This document shows positions 9,165-16,801 of a stretch of DNA of 64,000 nt, piece after piece; position 1 is the first letter of the stretch; the number at the start of each line of letters is the position of its first letter. The position numbers and the translations under genes are program-made. The notes under the pieces were generated by a model. It searched no databases. It worked only from the letters and a program-made list of their open reading frames with translations, and was not told the origin of the DNA. Location: the NCBI GenBank assembly GCA_023511795.1, contig JAIMAU010000001.1, forward strand, positions 1 to 64,000, given 5' to 3'. This stretch comes from Armatimonadota bacterium (GTDB lineage Bacteria; Armatimonadota; UBA5829; DTJY01).

Positions 9165-9237
9165 ACAATGTCGAGCACACTTTTCGAGCGCCGCTATATA
9201 ATGGCTTGGGTAGGTTTTAATAAGCATTTAGGAGGAG

Positions 9238-9288
9238 GAATTTTGTCAAGTAATTGCAAAATTTTTTTAAAAATACTTGACAAAATTC
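9238..9288. repeat. 15-bp perfect inverted repeat overlapping the -35 box
   Basis: GAATTTTGTCAAGTA (9238-9252) is the exact reverse complement of TACTTGACAAAATTC (9274-9288). The downstream arm contains the -35 hexamer of the promoter for the first GHL10 gene. A protein bound to both arms would block RNA polymerase, so this is a strong operator candidate. Confidence 0.55.
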
Positions 9289-9305
9289 GCCTTTCTGATT
9301 AGTAT
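9277..9305 (+). promoter_or_regulatory. sigma-70-type promoter for the first GHL10 gene
   Basis: TTGACA (9277-9282), 17-bp spacer, TAGTAT (9300-9305). Transcription would start near 9312, leaving a leader of about 550 bases before the start codon at 9860. Confidence 0.55.
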
Positions 9306-9351
9306 TTAGGTAGAGGGATCCTATAAAACCGTACGCTTCCTTCGCAAACGG

Positions 9352-9364
9352 CTGTCTATGACAG
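9352..9364. promoter_or_regulatory. dyad repeat CTGTCTATGACAG, copy 2
   Basis: A perfect 5-3-5 palindrome (CTGTC-TAT-GACAG) about 45 bp downstream of the -10 box. It shares 12 bases with the element at 9152-9164. Confidence 0.4.
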
Positions 9365-9776
9365 CTTGGACATACCAGACATAGCATGATGCTTGGTATA
9401 TACTCGCGCAGCGGAAGCAAAGTTCACTCTCATCATTTTTACAATGTGGGGCAGCTTAGAAGGGCGACCGTAGCAAATAGCACTACTGAAGTAGTTCTTG
9501 ATTCCACAAGAAAGCAACAAATGATGGTCAACGCTCTTTATATGAAAACGTTTACTATTATACTCAACTAAAAGCCCATTCCCGCTATCTTTTATTCGAA
9601 AGGAGACGAACAATGTAATACGCAGCATGACATCCTGAATGCCTTCCTGGGCGAATGCAGCCTTAGGTATGACATGCCAAGCACTATTTGAAAACGGCCA
9701 CCCCCCGTTGGTGCAATTATAGTCTCTTAATTCATAGTTCATAAATCAAAATAGTTGCCGTTGAAGGAGGTGCTTG

Positions 9777-9842
9777 GTGAGGTTATCAATGCAAAGCAAA
9801 TCATCAAAGTCAGTTACCGAAGGTTTGCATGTCAAACGCTAG
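9777..9842 (+). CDS. leader micro-ORF (21 codons) ahead of the first GHL10 gene
   Basis: GTG start preceded by AAGGAGG with 6-base spacing, a nearly perfect complement of the 16S 3' end. The peptide begins VRLSMQSKSSK and ends at TAG 9840-9842, which overlaps the ribosome site (GGAAGGGAG) of the main gene starting 17 bases later. This suggests translational coupling or a regulatory leader peptide. It has no homolog I know. Confidence 0.45.
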   Translation: MRLSMQSKSSKSVTEGLHVKR

Positions 9843-9859
9843 GAAGGGAGATTTCAGAG

Positions 9860-12670
9860 ATGTCACGGATTTCACTCATCTTTCTCACGGTGTTCGTATT
9901 AGCAGCACTGTGGGCGCCCCAAACGGTGCTGTCTGCTGAGCACCGCGCCTTTTGGGTGGATGCATGGGGCTCAGGTTTCGAAAGCCCGTCGGTTACAACG
10001 GCGATGCTCGACTACGTCGATGCATGTAACTGCAACGCCGTCATAGTCGAGATGCGAAAACGCGGTGATGCCTATTACACGTCTTCTTACGAACCGACGG
10101 GGTGGAACGTAACCCCAGATCCAGGATATGATTGTCTTGCTGATATAGTTCCGAAAGCCCATGCCCGCGGGCTCGAAGTCCATGCCTGGGTTGTAGTCAA
10201 TCGCGTATGGACATTCACTACCCCACCTCCAGAGACGACTCCGCCACATGTATACAACGCTCACCCTGAGTGGTTCTCTTTAACCGATTCAGGCGAAATG
10301 TATGATTCCAGCAACGGAAGTTGGCTGGATCCCGGCCACCCCGAAGTCGAGAATTACCATAAGAACGTGTTTATGGAGATCATCTCCAACTACGATATTG
10401 ATGGTTTTTGCCTTGATTACATCCGCTATGCTGGTTCAAACTGGGGTTATAACCCCACTGCTGTAGCACGTTATAACGCCGAGTACGGTCTCTCGGGCAA
10501 CCCTCCAGCCAACGATTCTCAATGGTCAGATTGGCGGCGAGACCAAGTAACCAATATGGTGAAGAGGATATATCTTGAGGCGAAGGCAGTTAAGCCGAAT
10601 ATCAAGATAGGCGCCGCAATTTGGAATAGTTCGACCACAGGCAGAAACACGTATTTCCAGGACTGGGATCTCTGGATGCAAAACCATTGGCTGGACTATG
10701 GCGCTCCAATGGCTTATTCCTCCACCAATTCGACGTTCAACTCCTGGGTGGATACATACTATAACCAGCAATATGGCCACCACCTGTATGTAATCCAGGG
10801 CTCATATATTAATACAATTAGCAACTCAATGACCCAGATAAGTTATGTACAAAACAAACCAATGCCAGGAGTCCATCTGTACTGCTACCGCGTTACAAAT
10901 AGCGGCACCGTAGATAGAGAAGGGTTTAAGAGTGCTCTGCTTGCCGGTCCATTTGCTACTTATCAGGATCCTCCAACTATGAGCTGGATTAGCAGTCCAA
11001 CGCTTGGAATGCTGAAAGGCTTTGTTAAGAATAGCAATGGCGAAGTCGTTTACCCGGCTACTGTAACAATTCAAGGCAAGAGCACCAAAAATAGCGGTAC
11101 GGGCTTCTATGGCTTCGTAGACCTTACTCCGGGAACGTACACGGCGACTGCAAGTGCCCCGGGTTATACTAATGGCACGGGCCAAGTTACCATTACGGCG
11201 GGCCAGGTTGCCACACTAGATATAACCCTCGGCTCAGACACCGCGCCGCCCATAATTTCCAACGTACGTACCTCGGATGTTCGAGCAACAATCGCCAAGA
11301 TTCTATGGGATACAGACGAAGTTGCTACCAGCCAAGTGGAATATGGGCCTACCTCAACTTATGGGTATCAAACGAGCGAGGATATGACGCTCGTCACTTC
11401 TCATACCGTACAACTTACCGGCCTAGTGCCCAGCACTTTGTATCATTACCGGACGAAGTCGAAAGATGCTGCAAACAACCAGGCAGTATCTGGTGACTAT
11501 ACGTTCATGACAGCCTCTTCTGAGGTTGTAGATGATATTATCATTGACAACCCTCAATGTGAGTTGTATGGCTCTTGGTCTACAGGCACTTCCTCGACTG
11601 ATAAATATGGAACTAACTACTACTACTGCACAACGGCCACCAGCGAAACCAAATGGGCAAAATGGAGGCCAAACATTCTCGTTGGTGGCAATTACGATGT
11701 GTACTGCTGGTATCCTCAGGGGAGTAACCGCTCTACGAGGGCGCCATATACCGTTTATTGGAACGGCGGGTCACAGTTGATTGAAGTTAATCAGCAGATT
11801 AACGGCGGCCGATGGAATCTGCTGGTCACCTCAAAGCCGCATGTTATTGGGACAACGCAATATACCAAACTCGGGAACGGCACGGGCGAAACGTCGCTTA
11901 ACGTGATGGCGGATGCTATTAAGTACGTATTTGCAGCTGGTGCTGATACTCAGCCACCAAGTGTGCCAACGAATCTTGGGGGTAATGCGGTTTCGCCCAC
12001 CAGAGTTGACCTATCTTGGACAGCTTCCACTGATAACGTGGGAGTAGCCGGTTACAAAGTATATCGCAATGGCAGCCAGATTGGCTCCACAGCCGCGACT
12101 AGCTATTCTGACACGACTTGCACGGCTGGCACTACCTACACATATACAGTGAGTGCCTATGACGAAGCGCAAAACGAATCGGCACAAAGCAGTCCTGCGG
12201 TCGTTTCCACGCCCGCAATTCAAAATCGGAATTACGCGCCCTCGTCGATAACCTTAATAAGAGGCACAGTAGCATCCGGCTCGGTGAGCAACTTGGCGGC
12301 GAACGACGCTTCTTACTTAGTAATCAACTCCCAAAGAGTCAGCAATAAGTATTATACGGACTGGTACAGCAATGTCTTTATCTCTGAGGTTCCAAGCCAT
12401 GTAAGCAAGCTTACCATCACTTATGATGGTAAGTTATCAAGCTCACAGACGCAAAGCCTGCACCTGTGGAACTGGACTACCTCTTCATGGACGCAAATCG
12501 ACAGCAGAACTGTCGGTACTAGTGATATTACGATTAATTGGAGCACCACTTCTCCTTCTAATTACATCTCGTCAAGTGGTGAAATAAGGCTGCGGCAGTA
12601 TGTCGACGGCGTTAAGTCTAGCTTTTCATGCTCTGCCGATTTTGTCCAATTTGGAATTGAGTATTGGTAG
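9860..12670 (+). CDS. secreted GHL10 glycosidase-like protein with golvesin-like domain (copy 1)
   Basis: A 936-residue modular exported protein. A signal peptide is at 1-26. The GHL10 (formerly DUF187) TIM barrel covers about 27-385 (HRAFWVDAWGSGF, YDIDGFCLDYIRYAG, GAAIWNSSTTGR). A carboxypeptidase-regulatory-like domain (about 395-475), a fibronectin/phosphatase-N-like domain (about 485-580), a golvesin/xanthan-lyase-CBD-like domain (about 585-725), an Fn3 domain (about 730-815) and a C-terminal sandwich (about 830-936) follow. E. coli DigH of this family cleaves peptide-free peptidoglycan glycans; the substrate here is inferred. The ATG at 9860, with GGAAGGGAG upstream, starts a proper signal peptide; the longer frame from 9755 is rejected. 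Two close paralogs lie at 16802 and 18672. Confidence 0.88.
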   Translation: MSRISLIFLTVFVLAALWAPQTVLSAEHRAFWVDAWGSGFESPSVTTAMLDYVDACNCNAVIVEMRKRGDAYYTSSYEPTGWNVTPDPGYDCLADIVPKAHARGLEVHAWVVVNRVWTFTTPPPETTPPHVYNAHPEWFSLTDSGEMYDSSNGSWLDPGHPEVENYHKNVFMEIISNYDIDGFCLDYIRYAGSNWGYNPTAVARYNAEYGLSGNPPANDSQWSDWRRDQVTNMVKRIYLEAKAVKPNIKIGAAIWNSSTTGRNTYFQDWDLWMQNHWLDYGAPMAYSSTNSTFNSWVDTYYNQQYGHHLYVIQGSYINTISNSMTQISYVQNKPMPGVHLYCYRVTNSGTVDREGFKSALLAGPFATYQDPPTMSWISSPTLGMLKGFVKNSNGEVVYPATVTIQGKSTKNSGTGFYGFVDLTPGTYTATASAPGYTNGTGQVTITAGQVATLDITLGSDTAPPIISNVRTSDVRATIAKILWDTDEVATSQVEYGPTSTYGYQTSEDMTLVTSHTVQLTGLVPSTLYHYRTKSKDAANNQAVSGDYTFMTASSEVVDDIIIDNPQCELYGSWSTGTSSTDKYGTNYYYCTTATSETKWAKWRPNILVGGNYDVYCWYPQGSNRSTRAPYTVYWNGGSQLIEVNQQINGGRWNLLVTSKPHVIGTTQYTKLGNGTGETSLNVMADAIKYVFAAGADTQPPSVPTNLGGNAVSPTRVDLSWTASTDNVGVAGYKVYRNGSQIGSTAATSYSDTTCTAGTTYTYTVSAYDEAQNESAQSSPAVVSTPAIQNRNYAPSSITLIRGTVASGSVSNLAANDASYLVINSQRVSNKYYTDWYSNVFISEVPSHVSKLTITYDGKLSSSQTQSLHLWNWTTSSWTQIDSRTVGTSDITINWSTTSPSNYISSSGEIRLRQYVDGVKSSFSCSADFVQFGIEYW

Positions 12671-12678
12671 CAATTCGC

Positions 12679-12702
12679 GGGGTGGGCTTTGTAACCCACC
12701 CC
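12679..12702 (+). repeat. 3'-end hairpin after GHL10 copy 1
   Basis: GGGGTGGG/CCCACCCC, 8-bp perfect stem, loop CTTTGTAA, 8 bases after the stop codon. No U-tract follows, so it is more likely a transcript-end stabiliser or a weak terminator. Further small hairpins (AGCCCAGC/GCTGGGCT, GTCTGA/TCAGAC, ACCGAA/TTCGGT) fill the rest of the gap to 12923. Confidence 0.5.
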
Positions 12703-12922
12703 ACTTAGACATTCTAAGCTACCAAAGCCTAGAGGTGTTGCAGAAAACAAGATTGTGGGTGAGGTAATTCTTAAGCCCAGCCAGTGATTGCTGGTTAATC
12801 AAAGACAAAATTCGCTGGGCTGGGGAATGCTTTGTTTAAACCAGTCTGACTTAAAATCAGACCGAAAAATTCGGTATCGGTCTATTTTATAGGAAGTTGT
12901 AGTAAGAAAGGTAGTTTAGCAG

Positions 12923-15061
12923 TTGCGTTTAGTAGTATTTATACTCATCTTAAGTGCAGCAGTTGTTTGTAGTCTGCAAGGTTTTGTAATTAGCGCAGAA
13001 AGGGCGGAAGACGAAGGGAAAGCCGCTTTTTATGAGCGGGTTTTGAAAGACGACCCCGGAAACGTACAGGCTAACGTTTACTTCGCAGATAAAGCCTACC
13101 AAGCAGGCAAATTCGCTGATGCCATTGGGTACTACCAGACAGCCCTTGCCACTGAACCCAACAATACCCAGCTAATAATTAAAGCCGCCAAAGCCTACGC
13201 ATTGGCAAAACAACCCAATGAAGCAGAGGCTATGTATAACAGGGCGCTTTCAGTTGACCCGAAATGTGTTGATGCTCACTATGGCCTTGGTTTGTTGTGT
13301 GAGGCAAGGGGGCAATTTAAGGAGGCCGCAGAGCATTTTGCAGTTGTATTTACAGCCCAACCAGACAACGCCGATATCAGATCGCGTTTGGCATATGCGT
13401 GGCTTAATATGGGACGCTATGAGGAGGCGGCAAATCTTTTTGAGAAGATTGCAGATAACAACCCATCGGACCCGGTTCCTGTTAAGACACTTGTGCAAAT
13501 TTACCTAGAAATGAAAAATGGCCCGAAGGCTGAGGCAGTTTTAAAGAAATATGCGGCTGACAATCCAGGAGATTTGTATGCTACGGAGCTTTTGGCGCAG
13601 TTCTATGAGGAGCGCGGGCGTTTGGATGAAGCTCTGGAAGCGTTTAGGGAATTTGTGCGGCAGAATCCTGGCAACAGGGATGGCGAGAATGCAATTGGCA
13701 ATTTCTATCATAGACACAGGCAATTTGACAAAGCTGCCAAAGTATATGAGCAATTGGTAAAGGAGAACCCAAAAGACGAACGCGCGTGGACCAACCTTGT
13801 GAATACATATAGGGATTTGGGCCAGATTGAAAAAGCACTTCAGGAAGCGGATAGGTGGATAGCGAACGATCCAAACACGGCGGCCCCATATCGTCTAAAA
13901 GCAGCTATTTATAGGGAGCAAAAGCGGTTCAAGGATGCATTGCGGGCGCACGAAAGGAGCAAAGGAGCAGAACAGGGTAGCGTAGATCCTTATTTAGCAA
14001 TTGCGGAAATCTATTGGAAAGACCTTGGTCAGCTAGACAACGCTCTCCGAGAGTTAAAAGATGCAGCGAGGTTCTTTCCAATGGACCCCATTGTGAAAAG
14101 GACGATGGTTGAAATTTACGAAGAGAAAAAGGATTATACCGCGGCAGTTGACATATTGCGCAGCATGGAAATGCTTGACCCAGACAATGTTCAGATTGGG
14201 CTGAACATATCGCGGCTTTTGTTGCTAGCTGGAAAGCCACAGGATGCTATTTCCAAATGCCAGAAACTTCTCGAGAAGGACAAGGAAAATCTGGGAATCT
14301 ATGTGCGCCTTGCCGAAGCCCATGAGCAATTGGGGCAATTGGATGAAGCTATCAAAATCTACCAGAATTCTCCACAAAAGAACTTAGAGGCTCAAGCCTG
14401 GGCAACAAGTCGCATATCTGCCGTTAAGGTAAAACAGGGCAAGCTGAACGAGGCTATTGCTGGTTACAAATGGGTGCTTGATAGGTTCCCAGACGCCGAT
14501 AAGCTGTACTCGGAGATTGTGAATTTAGAAATGCAGCGTGGCAGTATTAGTGAGGCAGTTAAGTATCTCACCGAGCGGTTGAACAGTGGTTTGGAGCGGG
14601 AAGCCGCTGTTGAAGCGCTCATTGGCGCGTATGAGCTCCAAGGGTTGAAGCCATTGGAAATAGCCGCAAAAGTGCGCAAAGTCCAAGAGCAGTGTCCCAA
14701 AAACAAAACTGTTGCCTCTGTGCTTGTGGATTACTGTGAGCGAAATAAGCTTGAAGAGCTTTTAATCCAATCGTTGGAAGCTCTCATTGAGGCTGACCCT
14801 GAGGCAATAGAGCAAAGATGTAAGTTGGCTCAGCTCTATGCCGCCTCTGGTCAAAACGCTCAGGCAATTCAGCATTTGCAGAAGGTTGTTGGCAAATCCG
14901 GACACGACGCTGAAAACTATTACTTGCTAGGACAGCTTTTGGAGAAAGTTGGCAAGACGTCAGAAGCGATAGAGGCTTACACCAACGCTTGCGCTTTTGA
15001 AAACAAAGAAGCAGAGAAAGCACTTGAAAGGCTTAAAGCCAAAAATAACGGTGCTAAATAA
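12923..15061 (+). CDS. large exported TPR-repeat protein
   Basis: A 712-residue protein with an N-terminal signal or anchor (MRLVVFILILSAAVVCSL), then an almost unbroken array of about 17-19 tetratricopeptide repeats. Units such as ADAIGYYQTALATEPNN, NEAEAMYNRALSVDPKCVDA and EEAANLFEKIADNNPSD show the W/L-G-Y-A-P signature. TPR superhelices bind other proteins, so a scaffold role in the envelope is likely. It starts at TTG 12923, behind a weak AAAGG; no better start gives a signal peptide. It sits between the first GHL10 gene and the first amidase and is the only non-enzymatic long protein in the first half of the cluster. Confidence 0.85.
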   Translation: MRLVVFILILSAAVVCSLQGFVISAERAEDEGKAAFYERVLKDDPGNVQANVYFADKAYQAGKFADAIGYYQTALATEPNNTQLIIKAAKAYALAKQPNEAEAMYNRALSVDPKCVDAHYGLGLLCEARGQFKEAAEHFAVVFTAQPDNADIRSRLAYAWLNMGRYEEAANLFEKIADNNPSDPVPVKTLVQIYLEMKNGPKAEAVLKKYAADNPGDLYATELLAQFYEERGRLDEALEAFREFVRQNPGNRDGENAIGNFYHRHRQFDKAAKVYEQLVKENPKDERAWTNLVNTYRDLGQIEKALQEADRWIANDPNTAAPYRLKAAIYREQKRFKDALRAHERSKGAEQGSVDPYLAIAEIYWKDLGQLDNALRELKDAARFFPMDPIVKRTMVEIYEEKKDYTAAVDILRSMEMLDPDNVQIGLNISRLLLLAGKPQDAISKCQKLLEKDKENLGIYVRLAEAHEQLGQLDEAIKIYQNSPQKNLEAQAWATSRISAVKVKQGKLNEAIAGYKWVLDRFPDADKLYSEIVNLEMQRGSISEAVKYLTERLNSGLEREAAVEALIGAYELQGLKPLEIAAKVRKVQEQCPKNKTVASVLVDYCERNKLEELLIQSLEALIEADPEAIEQRCKLAQLYAASGQNAQAIQHLQKVVGKSGHDAENYYLLGQLLEKVGKTSEAIEAYTNACAFENKEAEKALERLKAKNNGAK

Positions 15062-15090
15062 AAAGATCTTTGAAAAGAATACCAGTTTAC

Positions 15091-15238
15091 CTATCATCGG
15101 ATAGCGATGATAGGGTGGGCCTAGCAGGGGCTTGGTGGCCGTCCCTGCTGGGCACCATAAGGGTGCGAGACCTGGCTTTGGATGCGGGGCCAGGCTTATA
15201 CCTTGGAGCCGACTCGTTTTGAAGCCGGCTCCAAGGTA
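15091..15238 (+). repeat. four-hairpin structured leader or spacer
   Basis: Four consecutive stem-loops between the TPR gene and the next amidase: 15091-15113 (9 bp, CTATCATCG), 15119-15153 (11 bp with one T-G), 15171-15194 (6 bp, CCTGGC) and 15199-15238 (13 bp, TACCTTGGAGCCG). None has a U-tract. The compact array looks like a structured RNA leader. It matches no riboswitch family I recognise. Confidence 0.5.
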
Positions 15239-15284
15239 CCCCTACAGCAAATAGCCGGAAACTAGCACCTGGAATAAGGAGGTG

Positions 15285-15338
15285 GTGAATTGTTATTCGA
15301 TTGCTAATGGGCCACTTGTTCGCGAATTTGATGCATAA
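15285..15338 (+). CDS. leader micro-ORF (17 codons) ahead of amidase copy 1
   Basis: AAGGAGGTG (15276-15284) is followed at once by GTG, and this frame runs 17 codons to TAA 15336-15338, three bases before the GAGGAGG site of the main gene. The 2-base spacing is poor. A TTG at 15290 with ideal spacing would give a 5-residue peptide instead. Either way a strong ribosome site stands 73 bases before the true start without a real gene behind it. Confidence 0.3.
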   Translation: MNCYSIANGPLVREFDA

Positions 15339-15356
15339 GTTGAGGAGGAAAAATAA

Positions 15357-16421
15357 GTGAAGAGATTCAGCATTGTTTTATTGGTGTTGGCAGTGGCTCT
15401 TATAGCCGCTCCTACCTACGCGCTGAAAGTCTACTCGAATCCGAGCATCCAGACTAACAACGTGAGCCCCGACGGGACCTACAACGAAGGCTACTCGATG
15501 CAGAGCGTGTCGGACCTGTTCTGCGCAAAGTGCGCGAATCGCGGCTTCTCAACAAGGGATAGCAACTGGCTGAGCCTTTCTGCTGCGTGCAGTGATGCAG
15601 ATGCTTGGAACCCGAACTGCTTCATATCCGAGCATACCAATGCGGCCGGCAGTGGAGGTTGGGATTCCAACCATGGCACGATGGGTTTGTATTACTGCAA
15701 CAGTAGCTGCCAGTATGATGCTATTGACCGCAGCCTCTGCATTAAGTGCGTCGACAACTGCATTGCACAGTTTGCCACCGCCGGCCGAGGTGCCAAGTGG
15801 GGGGCAGGTTACTATGGCGACTACTGCTTCTATGGGTCATATAACCTATATGTGCTGTCTCACACGCCCGACATGAACTCGGTGTTAATTGAGGGTCTGT
15901 TCCACACCAATTACGAAGACTGCCAGTTACTGAAGACGTCGAACGGCAGAAACCTTTATGCAGAGGGCCTTTACGTTGGTGTGTGCCAGCAGTATGGTTA
16001 TGACCCATATCCGTCGCCAGACATTATCATAGACAACACAGATGCTGGTTTCTCATGCTCAGCAAACTGGTCAACCGGCACCATGGCCACCGACAAGTAT
16101 GGCACCAATTACCGCTTCAGAAGCACTGCTGCTACCAGCGACCCCGCCACCTGGACGCCGAATATCCCAGTAGCAGGCAGCTGGACTATTTACGCATGGT
16201 GGACAGCTGGCACCAACAGGTCGCCGAACTCGGCCTATCAGGTGTACTACAGTGGCGGAACCACTAATGTCTACGTGAACCAGCAGACTGACGGAGGCAA
16301 GTGGAACGTGCTAACTACGCAGAATCTAGGCACGGGCACAGGTTATCCGGTAAAGAAGTCCTGCTGGGCAACTACTGGCTATGTGGTAATTGCTGATGCC
16401 ATAAAGTGGCATAAGAACTAA
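15357..16421 (+). CDS. secreted Amidase_3-like protein with golvesin-like domain (divergent, copy 1)
   Basis: A 354-residue exported protein with a signal peptide at 1-22. Residues 25-220 have the layout of N-acetylmuramoyl-L-alanine amidase (Amidase_3): a zinc-ligand Glu candidate at 44 (TYNEGYS), His93 (ISEHTNA) and the catalytic Glu179 (LIEGLFHTN). The first zinc His, normally in DPGHGG, is replaced; the region reads NPSIQTNNV, with Gln at that place. Many cysteines (CAKCAN, YCNSSC, CIKCVDNC) mark the domain. Residues 222-354 are a golvesin-like domain (IIIDNTDAGFSCSANWSTGT). GAGGAGG stands 8 bases before the GTG start. It would act on peptidoglycan or related muropeptides outside the cell, if active. 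Confidence 0.8.
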   Translation: MKRFSIVLLVLAVALIAAPTYALKVYSNPSIQTNNVSPDGTYNEGYSMQSVSDLFCAKCANRGFSTRDSNWLSLSAACSDADAWNPNCFISEHTNAAGSGGWDSNHGTMGLYYCNSSCQYDAIDRSLCIKCVDNCIAQFATAGRGAKWGAGYYGDYCFYGSYNLYVLSHTPDMNSVLIEGLFHTNYEDCQLLKTSNGRNLYAEGLYVGVCQQYGYDPYPSPDIIIDNTDAGFSCSANWSTGTMATDKYGTNYRFRSTAATSDPATWTPNIPVAGSWTIYAWWTAGTNRSPNSAYQVYYSGGTTNVYVNQQTDGGKWNVLTTQNLGTGTGYPVKKSCWATTGYVVIADAIKWHKN

Positions 16422-16696
16422 GAGTTCATGCTGAGGCGAGGGACCCCTTGCCTTGTTGGGAGTTGGCAGTTCGGCATGCTAGCCGGCTGCCGCCCTAGGC
16501 CCATGCGTTAGTTAAATCGAAGCATTCGGTTTAGCGCGTGGTCCCAGGGTGGGAGCATTTGCCAAACAAAACTCTTATTAAGAAAAATGTTAATTGTTCA
16601 AAACCCAGCCGCTCTACTAGGACCGTGCTCTTTGGGAATAGGGCGAGGGCGACGGTTGGCCACCGAAGACTTATCGGCAATAAAAGGAGGTGGGAA

Positions 16697-16720
16697 ATGC
16701 ATCAGGGCGTTTGGTTTTAA
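16697..16720 (+). CDS. leader peptide MHQGVWF ahead of GHL10 copy 2
   Basis: ATG with a perfect AAGGAGG site at the ideal 6-base distance encodes MHQGVWF and stops at TAA 16718-16720. Three hairpins follow before the main start. The order leader peptide, hairpins, gene resembles attenuation, but the peptide lacks the run of identical control codons seen in amino-acid operons. Confidence 0.45.
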   Translation: MHQGVWF

Positions 16721-16725
16721 AAGAA

Positions 16726-16786
16726 ACCCGTCCTAAACGGGTCTAAAAGGCAAAAGGGGTTTTGCCTGAATCAATTTTAGAAATTG
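16726..16786 (+). promoter_or_regulatory. three stacked hairpins between leader peptide and gene
   Basis: ACCCGT/ACGGGT (16726-16742), AGGCAAAA-GGGG-TTTTGCCT (16748-16767) and CAATTT/AAATTG (16772-16786). The last one abuts the GAAAGGAG ribosome site, so pairing here could control access to it. Confidence 0.5.
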
Positions 16787-16801
16787 AAAGGAGAAGATAT
16801 T

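Larger units (their letters stand above)
8792..9859. other. long gene-free regulatory region
   Basis: About 1.07 kb between the divergent S8 peptidase and first GHL10 gene. It contains a clear promoter (9277-9305), a 15-bp inverted repeat, two copies of TGTCTATGACAG exactly 200 bp apart (9153 and 9353), an AAACGTTT core at 9545-9552 and a micro-ORF (9777-9842). Minus-strand frames here are open but have no credible start or homology. The 5' leader of the GHL10 gene would be about 550 bases long. Confidence 0.5.
16422..16801 (+). other. 380-base leader region of GHL10 copy 2
   Basis: It begins with hairpins directly after the amidase stop (a GGCGAGGG/CCCTTGCC foldback at about 16433-16450 and a GGCAG/CTGCC stem near 16465-16492). 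It ends with a micro-ORF (16697-16720) and three small hairpins before the start codon. Between them (16500-16680) I see nothing coding and no clear promoter. Confidence 0.45.

Noticed and set aside
8792-9230. Search for a riboswitch or attenuator in the S8/GHL10 intergenic region
   Set aside because: Only short scattered inverted repeats; none has the conserved core of a c-di-GMP, SAM, TPP, cobalamin or T-box element.
9356-9742. Minus-strand open frame of 128 codons in the 9860 leader
   Set aside because: No ribosome site, no recognisable family, and it runs against the predicted plus-strand leader and its operator elements.
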